Assembly (NCBI RefSeq): GCF_003113895.1
Contig: NZ_BDUD01000002.1
Span: 186,001-250,000, forward strand
Direction of reading: 5' to 3'
DNA: 64,000 nt
Source of the DNA: Nostoc commune NIES-4072
GTDB taxonomy: Bacteria > Cyanobacteriota > Cyanobacteriia > Cyanobacteriales > Nostocaceae
Made by a program: the position numbers and the translations under genes. Positions 1-8,667 of the stretch are shown here, one piece after another (within the stretch, counting starts at the first letter, position 1; every line of letters begins with the position of its first letter). A model generated the notes under the pieces. It was given only the letters and a program-made list of their open reading frames with translations, searched no databases and was not told where the DNA came from.

Positions 1-546
1 CCAATGTCGCTAGCAAAGTTTTTCTTCGTTCCCTATTATTAATTCAACGGATTTGTTGTCTATTCCAGAAAAGTTGACAGTTTTCTATTATTCGTTAACA
101 GATTATTTGTTATACCAGATTAACGTCAGTTCGACGGGTTGAAAAAGATGCTTTAAAAGCTAAGACTGGAATAAGAAGAAAATTCAAGAGTGATTTTTAT
201 AACATAAAACCTCCTAAACCGAATCTTCGGGCTAGGTTTCCCACCAACACGCCACTCATCACTTTAATAGCCCACATCAGCAGCACTTTCGGTAATCACT
301 CGTGAGAATCAATTGAGGAGGCGATGACTACCCTCCATAAGAGCGATCGCTACTTCCTCCATCCCTAGATTTCCTTACTCAGCACCCCATCACCAGCAGC
401 CATGTCCTGTGTCCCGCCAAGGAAGAAGTTCAAAGTCGCGGATGCCCTCTGTGATACGCTAGCTGATGCTGACCTCTATACTTTGTAATACCAACTTCAA
501 GATTATTCGATTTTTGCGTAAAACATGAAACTTGAGGTGAATAGTA
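1..546. other. Gene-poor left edge, degenerate sequence
   Basis: I see no intact gene here. The stretch has one HIP1 octamer near 349. On the minus strand short open stretches broken by stops suggest a decayed gene between about 200 and 420, but nothing recognisable. It ends at the terminal repeat of the IS that begins at 547. Confidence 0.5.
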
Positions 547-1500
547 TTATAGAACCCATTTGAGATCTTTTTAGGCGATCGAGTAGAATCGGCAGAAGTA
601 GTTGGAATTGCTGGCAGGACAAGGCGAAAAATGGGGTATTCAAGCGACGTGACAGACAAAGAGTGGGGAATAATTGAGCCATTATTGCCTATTAAGAAGA
701 AAACAAGACCCCCAGTGTGGACAAAAAGACAAATTTTGAATGGGATATTGTATCAACTCAAGAATGGTTGCAATTGGGCAAACTTACCCAAAGATCTACC
801 GCCCTATTCGACGGTGTTTTGGCATTACAAACAATGGTGTGAGGATGGCGTCCTAGACAAAATCATGACAGAGCTACATCGACGAGTGCGCGAACAAGTC
901 AAAAAAAAAACCACAATGGACAACTCTAATCATGATTGATTCTCAAGCAGTGAAAAACACTTGTAAAGAAGAGTGTTGAGTCGAAAGGGTTTTGTTTTTA
1001 CAAAACGACAAATGGAATTAAACGACATCTAGCAGTAGATATCTTGGGATTCCCCTTCTTTACTCACTGCACTAAAGCCAACGTATCTGACGACCAAGGG
1101 TTGATTGAAATGCTCACACAAAACATCGATTACTTCAAATCTAAACCGAGCGAGCTACCGAAGATTACCCTCCTGGTTGATCATGGCTATCATCCTGATA
1201 AACTAACGATCGCTTTAGAGCAAATTTATCCTCAAATCATGACTAAGATTCAGTTTGAACTCAAAGCCTTGCCATCAAAAGGCGAAAAGGAGGCTCAAGG
1301 ACTATCTGGATTTGTTCCGGTGGCTGCTAGATGGGGGAAGAGAACGGTCAAATGCTTAGGTGGAGCGATGTAAAAGTTTAGTCAAAAATTTTGACCGGAC
1401 ACTCGCTCGTGCCAAGCTCAAGCTCAAGCTTTGTTTTATCCGATTGATGCTCAAACGACTTGCTGCTAGCTAGAAAAAAGATCTCAAATGGGTTCTATAA
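547..1500 (+). mobile_element. IS5-family insertion sequence, inactive
   Basis: A 954-bp element is bounded by identical 26-bp inverted repeats at 547-572 and 1475-1500 (outer bases TTATAGAACCCATTTGAGAT). It carries one transposase gene on the plus strand, broken by frameshifts and stops. The small IS5 elements of this type duplicate only 2-3 bp (often TA), so I cannot tell a target duplication from the repeat ends themselves. The right end also supplies the first codons of the open frame that runs into the Nif11 gene. A second, decayed right end of a related element lies at about 2117-2139. Confidence 0.85.
631..1473 (+). pseudogene. IS5-family transposase, frameshifted
   Basis: The N-terminal part (631-939, 102 residues) has the start typical of cyanobacterial IS5-type transposases (VTDKEWGIIEPLLP, then NGCNWANLPKDLPPYSTVFWHY), which matches the DUF4096 helix-turn-helix region. 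The catalytic DDE part follows in other frames: the IDSQAVKNTC strand near 930-970, then 1044-1373 (GFPFFTHCTKANVSDDQG), and the C-terminal tail (CKSLVKNF...RLMLKRLAAS) ending at the stop 1471-1473. At least two frame changes and a stop separate these blocks, so no full-length enzyme can be made without repeated recoding. Decay fits better than programmed frameshifting, since the breaks lack an obvious slippery site. Confidence 0.85.
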
Positions 1501-1643
1501 GCAAGATTCTGATAAATGAAGAGCAGCGCGTCGCGATAATCATCTTTCCCCCGAATCTTGATACCCTTGTGCTGCTAGTCTTAAAGAATATACTGCTGTT
1601 TTTCTTTATATTACGAGTAGCTAGCGAGGATCAAATTTTAAAT

Positions 1644-1859
1644 ATGGCTTTTGAGCAAATCGAAGCATTTTTAAAGAAAATGCAGTCTGAACCTGAACTT
1701 AAAAACGAGGTGCTCGCAGCACCAACCGCAGATGATGTTGCGCGAATAGCACTAAAGCTTGGTTTTGAATTTTCAGGTGATGAATTATTGAGAATGTCAG
1801 GTAAGAAAGTTGGCAGCATTACTGTTAGAAAAACTGATCTTCCTGGAGAGTACAACTAG
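1644..1859 (+). CDS. Nif11-family leader-like peptide
   Basis: This 71-residue protein begins MAFEQIEAFLKKMQSEPELKNEV and continues through the helical repeat with ARIALKLGFEFSGDEL, which is the pattern of the Nif11 domain. That domain serves as the leader of nitrile-hydratase/Nif11-type peptide natural products and also occurs in stand-alone proteins of unknown role. A typical precursor has a GG or GA cleavage motif followed by a Cys/Ser/Thr-rich core; here only about 20 residues follow the domain, with no GG and no cysteine, so a core peptide is not evident. No modification enzyme or transporter lies nearby. The frame stays open upstream to 1488 through the IS end, but 1644 fits the family start. 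It is sandwiched between IS remains. Confidence 0.8.
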   Translation: MAFEQIEAFLKKMQSEPELKNEVLAAPTADDVARIALKLGFEFSGDELLRMSGKKVGSITVRKTDLPGEYN

Positions 1860-2045
1860 GGGTCACGCGAGAATTTTTGAAGAAGGCAGAAGGCAGCCAT
1901 GCTGAGGGCAGAGGGCAGAAGGAACAATTGAATGGGGATTCAGACCCCAACCAATTGTCGGCGCCGTGTAGACAGCGGGACTTTAAACCCTTGTTCCATG
2001 ATTGTCACGGGCAGAGGGCTGGAAGCAGTATTCCCTGAGCGAACA

Positions 2046-2139
2046 CTATCGAATGCCACGACCAAGCTCAATCTTTGTTTTGTTAGGCTCATGCTTAAGA
2101 GACTCGCAGCTTCTTAGAGATATCAAATGGGTTCTATAG
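2046..2139 (+). pseudogene. Remnant of an IS5-type right end
   Basis: Codons 2052-2117 read NATTKLNLCFVRLMLKRLAAS and then stop. This is nearly the C-terminus of the transposase at 631-1473 (LKLCFIRLMLKRLAAS). It is followed by a decayed copy of the same terminal repeat (TCAAATGGGTTCTATAG at about 2123-2139). The rest of the element is missing or unrecognisable; 1870-1925 holds only short GGCAGA-type repeats. It lies in the same orientation as the element at 547-1500, so the Nif11 gene sits between two right ends. Confidence 0.75.
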
Positions 2140-2624
2140 GCATAAGTATTGGTTTACTGCCTCTGTTGTCCAACTGGCGAGTCCTTGCACAAAATCAATC
2201 ACAAAACATTGAGCTAAAAGTTTATAGTGAAAACGAGCAAAAACAAAGCTGTCCAGACAAAGTGATTGTCATTGAAAAACCCCATCCTTATCAAGAAGGC
2301 AGTTTTTCAACAGATGGCTCTGTTAACCTAAGTGCCTACGCCAGTAACATTTCTGTTCAAGCCAGTAATAGCTTTAGCGTTACATGGGTTGGTACACTCA
2401 AGCCGAGATACGCTAAATGCTTTGCTTCTGCTGGAATGACTAAGGTTGATGGAGAAGCCTACTCTGAACACCTTAATTATTTACGGATGCACTTCGTTAA
2501 AGGTAAGGTTTACTTCATCTTAGATTTGGCTGGTGGCTCCGATCCGAATAATTATCCTCTAGTCGTGCTAAACAACAGTTTCAAGAATGGCAATCCTGCC
2601 TGGACTTGGGGTGGAAGTGACTAA
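2127..2624 (+). CDS. Hypothetical protein, likely exported, 5' end altered by IS
   Basis: The frame of 165 residues starts inside the IS end (MGSIGI is encoded by the terminal repeat). The next residues, ISIGLLPLLSNWRVLAQ, look like the hydrophobic core and cleavage region of a signal peptide, so the original start has probably been replaced by IS sequence. The rest is a soluble, beta-rich-looking domain with two cysteines (SCPDK and KCFASAG). I do not recognise a family. No ribosome binding site is evident ahead of the ATG, so expression is doubtful. It could be an N-terminally truncated remnant of a periplasmic protein. Confidence 0.5.
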   Translation: MGSIGISIGLLPLLSNWRVLAQNQSQNIELKVYSENEQKQSCPDKVIVIEKPHPYQEGSFSTDGSVNLSAYASNISVQASNSFSVTWVGTLKPRYAKCFASAGMTKVDGEAYSEHLNYLRMHFVKGKVYFILDLAGGSDPNNYPLVVLNNSFKNGNPAWTWGGSD

Positions 2625-2627
2625 AGG

Positions 2628-2768
2628 TTATACTGGCACCATCCCAGATGTCTATTAGAAGTATTCCAAGAGCAAAAGTCTGTTGCACCGTCTGCTGTTG
2701 TGGAAGTTCCACCCGATGATGAGCCTTACACAGAACGTATACCTGGGGCAGTGGCTCCTTTGGGTTAA
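2628..2768 (+). pseudogene. C-terminal gene fragment, unidentified
   Basis: A 46-codon open stretch after a stop at 2622-2624 reads ...LLEVFQEQKSVAPSAVVEVP and ends with DEPYTERIPGAVAPLG at a taa (2766-2768). It has no start codon and its composition looks like real coding sequence, so it is probably the tail of a lost gene. The family is not recognised, and it could be chance. Confidence 0.3.
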
Positions 2769-2879
2769 CTTTGCTGGTGCGTGTAAGTCTGTGGTGTGCG
2801 ATTGGTTGGCGGAGGTGTAGGTAACAAAGCTCTTATATTAACTGTTGGAGCGCGATCTGCCAGGGTTGGTGCCTGAATC

Positions 2880-4085
2880 CTAGTTTCTGACAAAGTTAGA
2901 CGGGTCTTGATCTCGTCGATGCTTAGTGGGAATGGGGGCTGGCTGCCTATCACCCGCAAGGGCTGCGGTTTTCTCCAAGGATTGCCTCAATCGCTTGGCT
3001 GCGTAGATGGACATATCTCGCGGTACATTAATCCGATCGCCCAAATATCGGAGAGCAACATCAGATCCCGATGGAGGTACACAGTCTTCACCGATCATCA
3101 TGTGTGTTAAAGCACAACGTAGCGCTTGATCAAACAATTTATAATCTTTAGGGTTGACTCGGATAATATTGATGCGGTGTTCGATAGTTCTTTGAAGAGC
3201 TTCCATGCGGGAGTTTTCGGGTTCTGGATAAGCAACATCTGGTAGCCCAAACCAGGGCCCATTATCCACCCGCGCTTTATTGAGAAGCATCTGGGTTTCG
3301 CCGTTTTCCCAACAGCCCCCCATCTGGGGCGGCAAATCATGTGCGTGGGTGTGAAAGTCGCTCTGGGTACCGCAGTAGGTCGGTCGGCTTTCCATTGCCG
3401 CAAACCATGCGCTCAAGCGGGGGGTTTGCGATCGCAGGGAGTAGCCTTTGTAGTAGTAAAGGCTCGCATTCATCCGTTCGAGATATGGCGTAAAAATGAC
3501 ATCGACGATCCCGAAGCTATCTAAAAAGTAAGGGCTTGGGGTGCGACCCAGAGCTTCTTCTACCCTAGCCACCACTGCGATAAATTGTTCTCGGTTGCGT
3601 TGTTCTTGTTGAGAGGAACCGGCTTTAGAACACAGCCAAACGCACCAGGCTCTAAATAAAAGTCGTTCTAATTGACGTAGTGGAAGCACCGTGGGGTCTT
3701 CCATCCCTTGGCTTAATGGAGCAAAAACTTTTTCCAAAGCGATCAAAATGTCATCGCTTTCCTTTCTAATCCGTCCATCTAGCTCGATTGCAGGAAGCAT
3801 TCCTGACGGTACCTTACGTTTATACCAACTTTCTTTCTCTCCATAGCAGAACATTGTCACTTTTTCGATCCGGTAGGGGATCTGTTTTTCCTCTAGCCAT
3901 AACCAAACTTTTTGACAGTAAGGACACCAGGCGTGGTTATCGCGGTACAGCGTTACCCGCACATCAGATTCTCGCTGACCAAACAACCGCAACCTGGCTC
4001 TAGCGTTGGTAAGACCATTAACGGTATCTATTTGATAATCCGTGAGGGTTTCTAGTTCTTCCCAGCTTAACGGTGCGGTAGTCAT
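2880..4085 (-). CDS. Glutathione S-transferase family protein
   Basis: The protein has about 401 residues from the ATG at 4085; the frame extends seven codons further to a TTG at 4106, which is a weaker start. Residues about 45-125 form a glutaredoxin-like domain with the redox motif WCPYCQKVW, followed by the cis-proline region ([13 protein letters not shown]) expected of the GSH-binding site. An all-helical C-terminal GST domain follows, and then about 150 extra residues that I associate with a long GST-like family in cyanobacteria. The CPYC motif suggests thiol transferase or dehydroascorbate-reductase-like chemistry rather than classical conjugation; that is inference. It reads towards the IS debris and has no operon partner. 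This looks like cargo, not plasmid backbone. Confidence 0.8.
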   Translation of the reverse strand: MTTAPLSWEELETLTDYQIDTVNGLTNARARLRLFGQRESDVRVTLYRDNHAWCPYCQKVWLWLEEKQIPYRIEKVTMFCYGEKESWYKRKVPSGMLPAIELDGRIRKESDDILIALEKVFAPLSQGMEDPTVLPLRQLERLLFRAWCVWLCSKAGSSQQEQRNREQFIAVVARVEEALGRTPSPYFLDSFGIVDVIFTPYLERMNASLYYYKGYSLRSQTPRLSAWFAAMESRPTYCGTQSDFHTHAHDLPPQMGGCWENGETQMLLNKARVDNGPWFGLPDVAYPEPENSRMEALQRTIEHRINIIRVNPKDYKLFDQALRCALTHMMIGEDCVPPSGSDVALRYLGDRINVPRDMSIYAAKRLRQSLEKTAALAGDRQPAPIPTKHRRDQDPSNFVRN

Positions 4086-4295
4086 AGGGGGAGTTGCGTA
4101 GGGCAATACTTAGGACAATTCTATACTCTACAATATTTTCAGTTACACCAAGGCATAATTTTACCGATAGGTTCGCCCACTTGAAAAAGATATTGGACAA
4201 ATAGCAATATTGAGCCAATTAAATTTGGTTAACTCGTAGAGACTGCACACGATTGGGCTGAGTGACAATTCTCACCGCTAATTGCAAGTATGTAA

Positions 4296-4445
4296 ATTGT
4301 TACTAGTCGGGAACAAAAAGCTTTGGAAAAAGCAGCAGTGAACTTACTGCGCGAGGGTCTAGCTATTGAAGTAATCATTCGGGTAACAGGTTTAACAGTG
4401 CAGCAAGTGCAGCAGTTACAGGCACAACTGTCAAGAGAAAATTAA
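4296..4445 (+). pseudogene. C-terminal fragment of an Rpn/PD-(D/E)XK-type nuclease
   Basis: The open frame from 4296 to the stop at 4443-4445 reads KALEKAAVNLLREGLAIEVI, then VTGLTVQQVQQLQAQLS. This is the usual C-terminal helical tail of the abundant cyanobacterial Rpn-family (recombination-promoting nuclease, formerly putative transposase) proteins. The nuclease domain is absent upstream: a stop lies at 4293-4295 and the preceding 200 bp have no matching frame. It is therefore a truncated relic. From 4446 to 4699 I see no feature. Confidence 0.65.
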
Positions 4446-4699
4446 TCTTAGTAGACATTCGTGTATCATCATTGATGTGTAAATTGTCGTTATAGTCTGA
4501 TATTTTGGAGCAAATGTTGTCAAAATTAATGAGATAGTAGTTTTTTCTGAAAAAGTTTTCGCTTTATTTCTGAATCCTCTGCTCAACTTAAAATAATTTA
4601 ACAGAACTATGCCAATTAAAAAACACATTAATCTTAATCTTGGAAGTTTCCTTAATCCCGCAGAGAAAAAGATAGTGATTATACAGCAAGGTTGGAATT

Positions 4700-4897
4700 T
4701 TACCCATCCCTGAAAAGGTTTTTACCATCTATGGCGATCGCTTGCTTTAAAGCCTTAATAGCCTCTGTATACTGCTGTTGAGATAACTGTAGCTCGGACA
4801 GCTTTTCGAGAGCAAAACCCTTGCGCTTAAGAGTTTTGAGGTCATTAGGAGCAAACTTGAGTGCAGTATCATAGATAGCGATCGCCCCTATTTTCAT
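4700..4897 (-). pseudogene. TPR-protein C-terminal fragment
   Basis: Sixty-five codons read [20 protein letters not shown], then LSQQQYTEAIKALKQAIAID, the A-L-A-P spacing of tetratricopeptide helices. The sequence starts in the middle of a repeat, with nothing homologous upstream, so it is the end of a larger lost protein. It is divergent from pyrC and its apparent start overlaps the presumed pyrC leader, which places a rearrangement junction at about 4890-4925. Confidence 0.6.
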
Positions 4898-4928
4898 GAG
4901 GCCCTTGTTGCCGTTTTATAATGAAAGG

Positions 4929-5957
4929 ATGCAAAAGCTTACCATCACTCGACCTGACGATTGGCATCTGCATCTCCGCGACGGTGCAGCACTGAAAGCG
5001 GTTCTGCCTTACACGGTGCGTCAGTTTGCCCGCGCGATCATCATGCCGAACTTGAAGCCCCCTATCCGCTCGGTGGCAGATGCGGCTTGCTATCGCGATC
5101 ACATCCTCGCCGCCATTCCAGAGGGACAACAGTTTGAGCCATTGATGACGCTCTACCTCACCGACAACACCAGCCCCTACGACATTCTCCGGGCGAAAGA
5201 ATCCCAGTTTATCAAAGCAGTCAAGTACTACCCAGCCGGTGCAACGACCAACTCAGACTCCGGTGTGACGGATATTCGGAAGGGTGATCGCGTCTTTGAA
5301 GCGATGCAGCAGGTGGACATGCCGTTATTACTGCACGGGGAAGTGACCGATAACGATGTTGATACGTTCGATCGCGAGAAGGTGTTTATCGAGCGACATT
5401 TAATCCCCCTCAAGCAGCGATTTCCCAACCTGCGGGTGGTGCTTGAGCATATCACCACCTCCGATGCGGTGCAGTATGTCCTGTCTGCCAACACCATCGC
5501 GGCAACAATTACGCCACAACATTTGTTGTTTAACCGTAATGCCCTGTTCAAAGGCGGCCTTCGCCCCCATTTTTATTGCCTGCCCATTTTGAAACGGGAG
5601 GAGCATCGTCAGGCTTTGTTGCAAGCGGCAACATCGGGGAATCCGAAGTTCTTTCTAGGTACCGATAGCGCTCCCCATACCCGCACCAGCAAAGAAAGTT
5701 CCTGTGGCTGCGCGGGATGCTTTTCGGCTCTGCACGCCCTTGAGTTGTATGCCGAAGCATTTGAAAGCGTGAAAGCCCTGGATAAACTGGAGGCGTTCGC
5801 TAGCTTCTATGGCCCAGATTTTTATCAACTGCCGCGTAATACCGAGCGAATTACCTTGTCCAAAACAACTTGGCGCGTTCCTGATGAAGTTCCATTTATG
5901 GAATCTGGGCTTGTACCTTTGGGGGCGGGGCAGGAAATGACATGGCAAATGGTATGA
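4929..5957 (+). CDS. pyrC: Dihydroorotase (pyrimidine biosynthesis)
   Basis: PyrC interconverts carbamoyl-aspartate and dihydroorotate in de novo pyrimidine synthesis in the cytosol. At 342 residues it has the length of the E. coli-type enzyme. All active-site positions are visible: HLH (His13, His15) in [12 protein letters not shown], the carboxylated Lys99 in [16 protein letters not shown], His136, His174 and Asp246 in GTDSAPH. The start at 4929 gives the family N-terminus [12 protein letters not shown]; the frame stays open upstream to 4896 but that part is not conserved. The gene is plainly richer in G+C than its neighbours and lies next to a truncated TPR gene, which suggests recent acquisition. 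pyrC is normally chromosomal, so this may be a second copy. Confidence 0.95.
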   Translation: MQKLTITRPDDWHLHLRDGAALKAVLPYTVRQFARAIIMPNLKPPIRSVADAACYRDHILAAIPEGQQFEPLMTLYLTDNTSPYDILRAKESQFIKAVKYYPAGATTNSDSGVTDIRKGDRVFEAMQQVDMPLLLHGEVTDNDVDTFDREKVFIERHLIPLKQRFPNLRVVLEHITTSDAVQYVLSANTIAATITPQHLLFNRNALFKGGLRPHFYCLPILKREEHRQALLQAATSGNPKFFLGTDSAPHTRTSKESSCGCAGCFSALHALELYAEAFESVKALDKLEAFASFYGPDFYQLPRNTERITLSKTTWRVPDEVPFMESGLVPLGAGQEMTWQMV

Positions 5958-6087
5958 CATTTGCATTGTGCATCAGCCGTTGTGGAATCCTGTCGGTTAG
6001 CTTAGGTCAACGAGTAATTTGAATCCTGGCTCAAATTTGAGTCTGCGAATATTTTTCCAATGGTTATCGTAGATAAGACATAATATT

Positions 6088-7464
6088 TTAGCTAGCACTT
6101 ACCTGTTGCAATAACTTTGAGTCCCAGGTATAAAGTCCGATTTCTTCAGGTACTCTTGAAAATCTTCCTGTGCGATGCCCTCGCGATAATTCGTTCAGGA
6201 CTTTGGGCTTTACTTCTATGACATCTGATGGATCAAGTTCTCCATATAATTCTTCGATAATTTCCGCCACATTGAAAACTTTACCAGGATTTTGTTCCAA
6301 CAAAGAGGTCAGCGCATCAATCAAAAACTGCCCGGAAAATTCTCCTTGCATTGGTATAGTATTAGTTTGTGCCTGTGGGTCAGGTTTTCTGTTTTTGCTC
6401 TTCTTAAAATAACTAGTACGATTCGAGTTAAGCAATTTTAAATCTAGGGTAAAAGAACCTGGTTTACCAGGAACAAGCGACCATTTACCGCTTTCTCTGC
6501 CATAAGTTAATGTAGATTGAACTCTGCCCTTTACCAGTTTGAAAATATCTGGTTCTAAATCACCATAGAGTGATCGCACCACAAAATCTATGTGACATAC
6601 AGTACCCCTGTGTTTTTGCAATACCTTTAGGATCGCTTCTGTGCGGTTGAGAGATTGATATTCCGGCAACATTGGAATTTCTGACCACAAGAGGGATTTC
6701 TCTAAAGTTTCTTGTTGTGTCTCTATGTATGTAGATGTTGGCGCTGGTGGCTCGTCGGCTTCACCAGATGTCGAGGATGATTCATTTATTTCTAAATTAT
6801 TTGTTTGTGAGGCTTCAGCCTGAATCGGCTCTACCAACTTCACTTCGGATTCAGTAATGTTATCGCTATTTACTGGTAACGAATTATCTTCGGGTGTGTC
6901 TGTAACCACCTCATTTACTATTAAAGGCATCTCGATATTTTGAAATTCTGGGAATGGAGTTTCTAACTCTAAATCATTTGTTGGAGCAATCTCAGAATTG
7001 ATAGGTTCTACCAAGTTGACTGACACTTCAGCAGTGCGTAGGCGCAGATCATCATAGGCATCGCTGTTAATCAACGATAAATTTTCTAAAGCAAGAAGGG
7101 CTGGCTCACTAATGACTATCGGTGCTTTAATATCTTGCTTTGCAGAAGACGAATTCTCTGTTAGAGGCAGTTGAGAACTAACACGCTTTACCAAGTTGAC
7201 TTTTGGCTCTGGCGTGAAATCGTTATCCTCGAGGGGCAAGTTTTCTAAACTAGAAGCAACTGGCTGATTAATCACCTCCAGGGTTGGCTTCTGACCGTTA
7301 TCAGACCAGACAGATAACAATGCTTCTACGTGATTGAGATTTGCTAAAGCTTGTATGTATAACTTTTCGTACTTCTCCACAATCGGAGCATAGTAGTCTC
7401 GTAATGACAACAGGGGAGCAAGAAAGGTTTCAGGAGGAGGCTGTAATTGTGATTGACTATCCAT
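6088..7464 (-). CDS. Protein with two HARE-HTH-like winged-helix domains
   Basis: The protein has 458 residues. Residues 1-60 form a predicted helical segment (DYYAPIVEKYEKLYIQALAN). A long acidic, serine-rich linker follows, with a motif recurring about four times (N/K-LVEPI or VKLV preceded by acidic residues). The C-terminal half holds two similar domains: about 265-345 (RTEAILKVLQKHRGTVCHID, then VVRSLYGDLEPDIF) and about 370-455 (DALTSLLEQNPGKVFNVAEI, then IEELYGELDPSDV). Both end in a G+(W/F)S-VP--xG-(F/Y)T strand. This is the HARE-HTH/winged-helix pattern found in restriction and chromatin proteins, where it is thought to bind DNA. The role here is unknown; a plasmid DNA-binding or silencing factor is inference. 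Confidence 0.65.
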   Translation of the reverse strand: MDSQSQLQPPPETFLAPLLSLRDYYAPIVEKYEKLYIQALANLNHVEALLSVWSDNGQKPTLEVINQPVASSLENLPLEDNDFTPEPKVNLVKRVSSQLPLTENSSSAKQDIKAPIVISEPALLALENLSLINSDAYDDLRLRTAEVSVNLVEPINSEIAPTNDLELETPFPEFQNIEMPLIVNEVVTDTPEDNSLPVNSDNITESEVKLVEPIQAEASQTNNLEINESSSTSGEADEPPAPTSTYIETQQETLEKSLLWSEIPMLPEYQSLNRTEAILKVLQKHRGTVCHIDFVVRSLYGDLEPDIFKLVKGRVQSTLTYGRESGKWSLVPGKPGSFTLDLKLLNSNRTSYFKKSKNRKPDPQAQTNTIPMQGEFSGQFLIDALTSLLEQNPGKVFNVAEIIEELYGELDPSDVIEVKPKVLNELSRGHRTGRFSRVPEEIGLYTWDSKLLQQVSAS

Positions 7465-7694
7465 AAACTTTTAATTTCACCAAAACCGCTATCCCTTGTA
7501 CCATGACTACATTTTTTTGTTGATCCTGATGCAACTAGCTCGTCAAATCTGCTGCTAGCTAAATATGTACAACATCACGGGATCAATACATCGATAATAG
7601 CAATGAAATCGTTTTCATTGCTAAAAACACATCCAAGATACTTTTAGAATAACTACTTAGAAGGCATCTTGTTTGCTCTAAAAGTGTTCTCAGA

Positions 7695-7943
7695 TTATTT
7701 TGCCAAATTGACATCACTCTTGTAAGTCATAGCTCTGGGTTTTCTCTTCTTGACAGGGACTACTGATTTCTTGGGTGGTTGGGGAGGGCGGCATTTCTCG
7801 CAATATAGAGGTCGGACACCAAAGGTTTCTCGTTGTGTGGGTTGTTCGCACTGCTTACATACGAAGTTGAAAACGCGAGTGTGAATTTCCCGCTTGTGCG
7901 CTCTAACGGTGTACTCTCGGACTTGGATTTCTTTGCTTGCCAT
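7695..7943 (-). CDS. Small zinc-ribbon protein
   Basis: An 82-residue basic protein with CKQC (residues about 30-33) and CEKC (about 48-51), a four-cysteine zinc ribbon, and a lysine/proline-rich tail ([15 protein letters not shown]). Such small proteins often bind nucleic acid or act as adaptors; I cannot name its partner. It is divergent from the membrane-anchored gene at 8151, and the 200 bp between them may hold both promoters. The stretch 7465-7694 upstream of the neighbouring gene shows nothing clear beyond A/T-rich sequence. Confidence 0.6.
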   Translation of the reverse strand: MASKEIQVREYTVRAHKREIHTRVFNFVCKQCEQPTQRETFGVRPLYCEKCRPPQPPKKSVVPVKKRKPRAMTYKSDVNLAK

Positions 7944-8150
7944 TGCCTATTGCAATTAGTAACTTTTTGGATCTTAGCCTTTGCTAAGAAGATTTCAATG
8001 CTCTGGGTAAACATAATCACCCGTTTTCTGAATGGGAATTTTCATGGCTATGCCAAAACCAGAGTGAGAGTTGCAACGATCAAACACACGCTTCAAACCC
8101 AACTGCAACGCCTCACCACATTGAAAAATCACAAACCTTTGGAATTAATC

Positions 8151-8606
8151 ATGGATATCCAAGCTATTCTTACCCTCACGATCCAAGCAGTCGTTATGAG
8201 CTTTGTTGCGCTGATGGTTTTCGATTTCATAGATGGTTTGTGGGTTGTACCCTTACCGCCAATCGAATGGGAGCCATCGGTTATTGAACAGCCCACAGTT
8301 TCCGCAACAGCACCTATTCCACAACAGGAAATCCCACAAGCCACTCCAAGGGCAATCGCATTTGAGAAGATTTCCGACCCCTGGACTCTAGAACCACAAT
8401 CCCCTCACCATTCTGTTCCCACGCCAGCAGTTATAATCCCTTTCCCCAGACTCCGACTACTCCCACCTGCCAAAGCACAACCGACCAAACCCAAGCGGAC
8501 TAAAGCAAAATCGTCCACATCTAAGAAATCCGCCTCAACTAGTACTAAGCGCCAGTCCACCAAGCCACGCAAGATAACTGGAAAGTACCAAGAAAATTAT
8601 AATTAA
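8151..8606 (+). CDS. Small membrane-anchored SDPWTLE-family protein, copy A
   Basis: The protein has 151 residues. It opens MDIQAILTLTIQAVVMSFVA and continues into a single transmembrane helix, then a proline-rich linker, a short conserved block (FEKISDPWTLE), a second block (PFPRLRLLPPAK) and a very basic Lys/Thr/Ser tail. The frame is open upstream to 7833, but 8151 is supported because the paralog at 22918 starts with the same MDIQ and shares the same order of blocks. It lies 61 bp upstream of the giant helicase gene, and the paralog lies upstream of the other helicase copy. This pairing suggests a shared job, such as tethering DNA or the helicase to the membrane; that is inference. The family is not recognised. 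Confidence 0.7.
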   Translation: MDIQAILTLTIQAVVMSFVALMVFDFIDGLWVVPLPPIEWEPSVIEQPTVSATAPIPQQEIPQATPRAIAFEKISDPWTLEPQSPHHSVPTPAVIIPFPRLRLLPPAKAQPTKPKRTKAKSSTSKKSASTSTKRQSTKPRKITGKYQENYN

Positions 8607-8667
8607 CCCGTCCTTACGCTCAAACGGCTACGCCGAAGCGAAAGTGATGTACATCTATATGTAATGT

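Noticed and set aside
1488..1643. An N-terminal extension of the Nif11 protein
   Set aside because: It is read out of the IS terminal repeat and has no family similarity; the domain begins at the ATG at 1644.
7833..8150. A longer N-terminus for the anchor gene
   Set aside because: The frame is open, but the paralog at 22918 starts at the matching MDIQ and has a ribosome site there; the extension also overlaps the zinc-ribbon gene.
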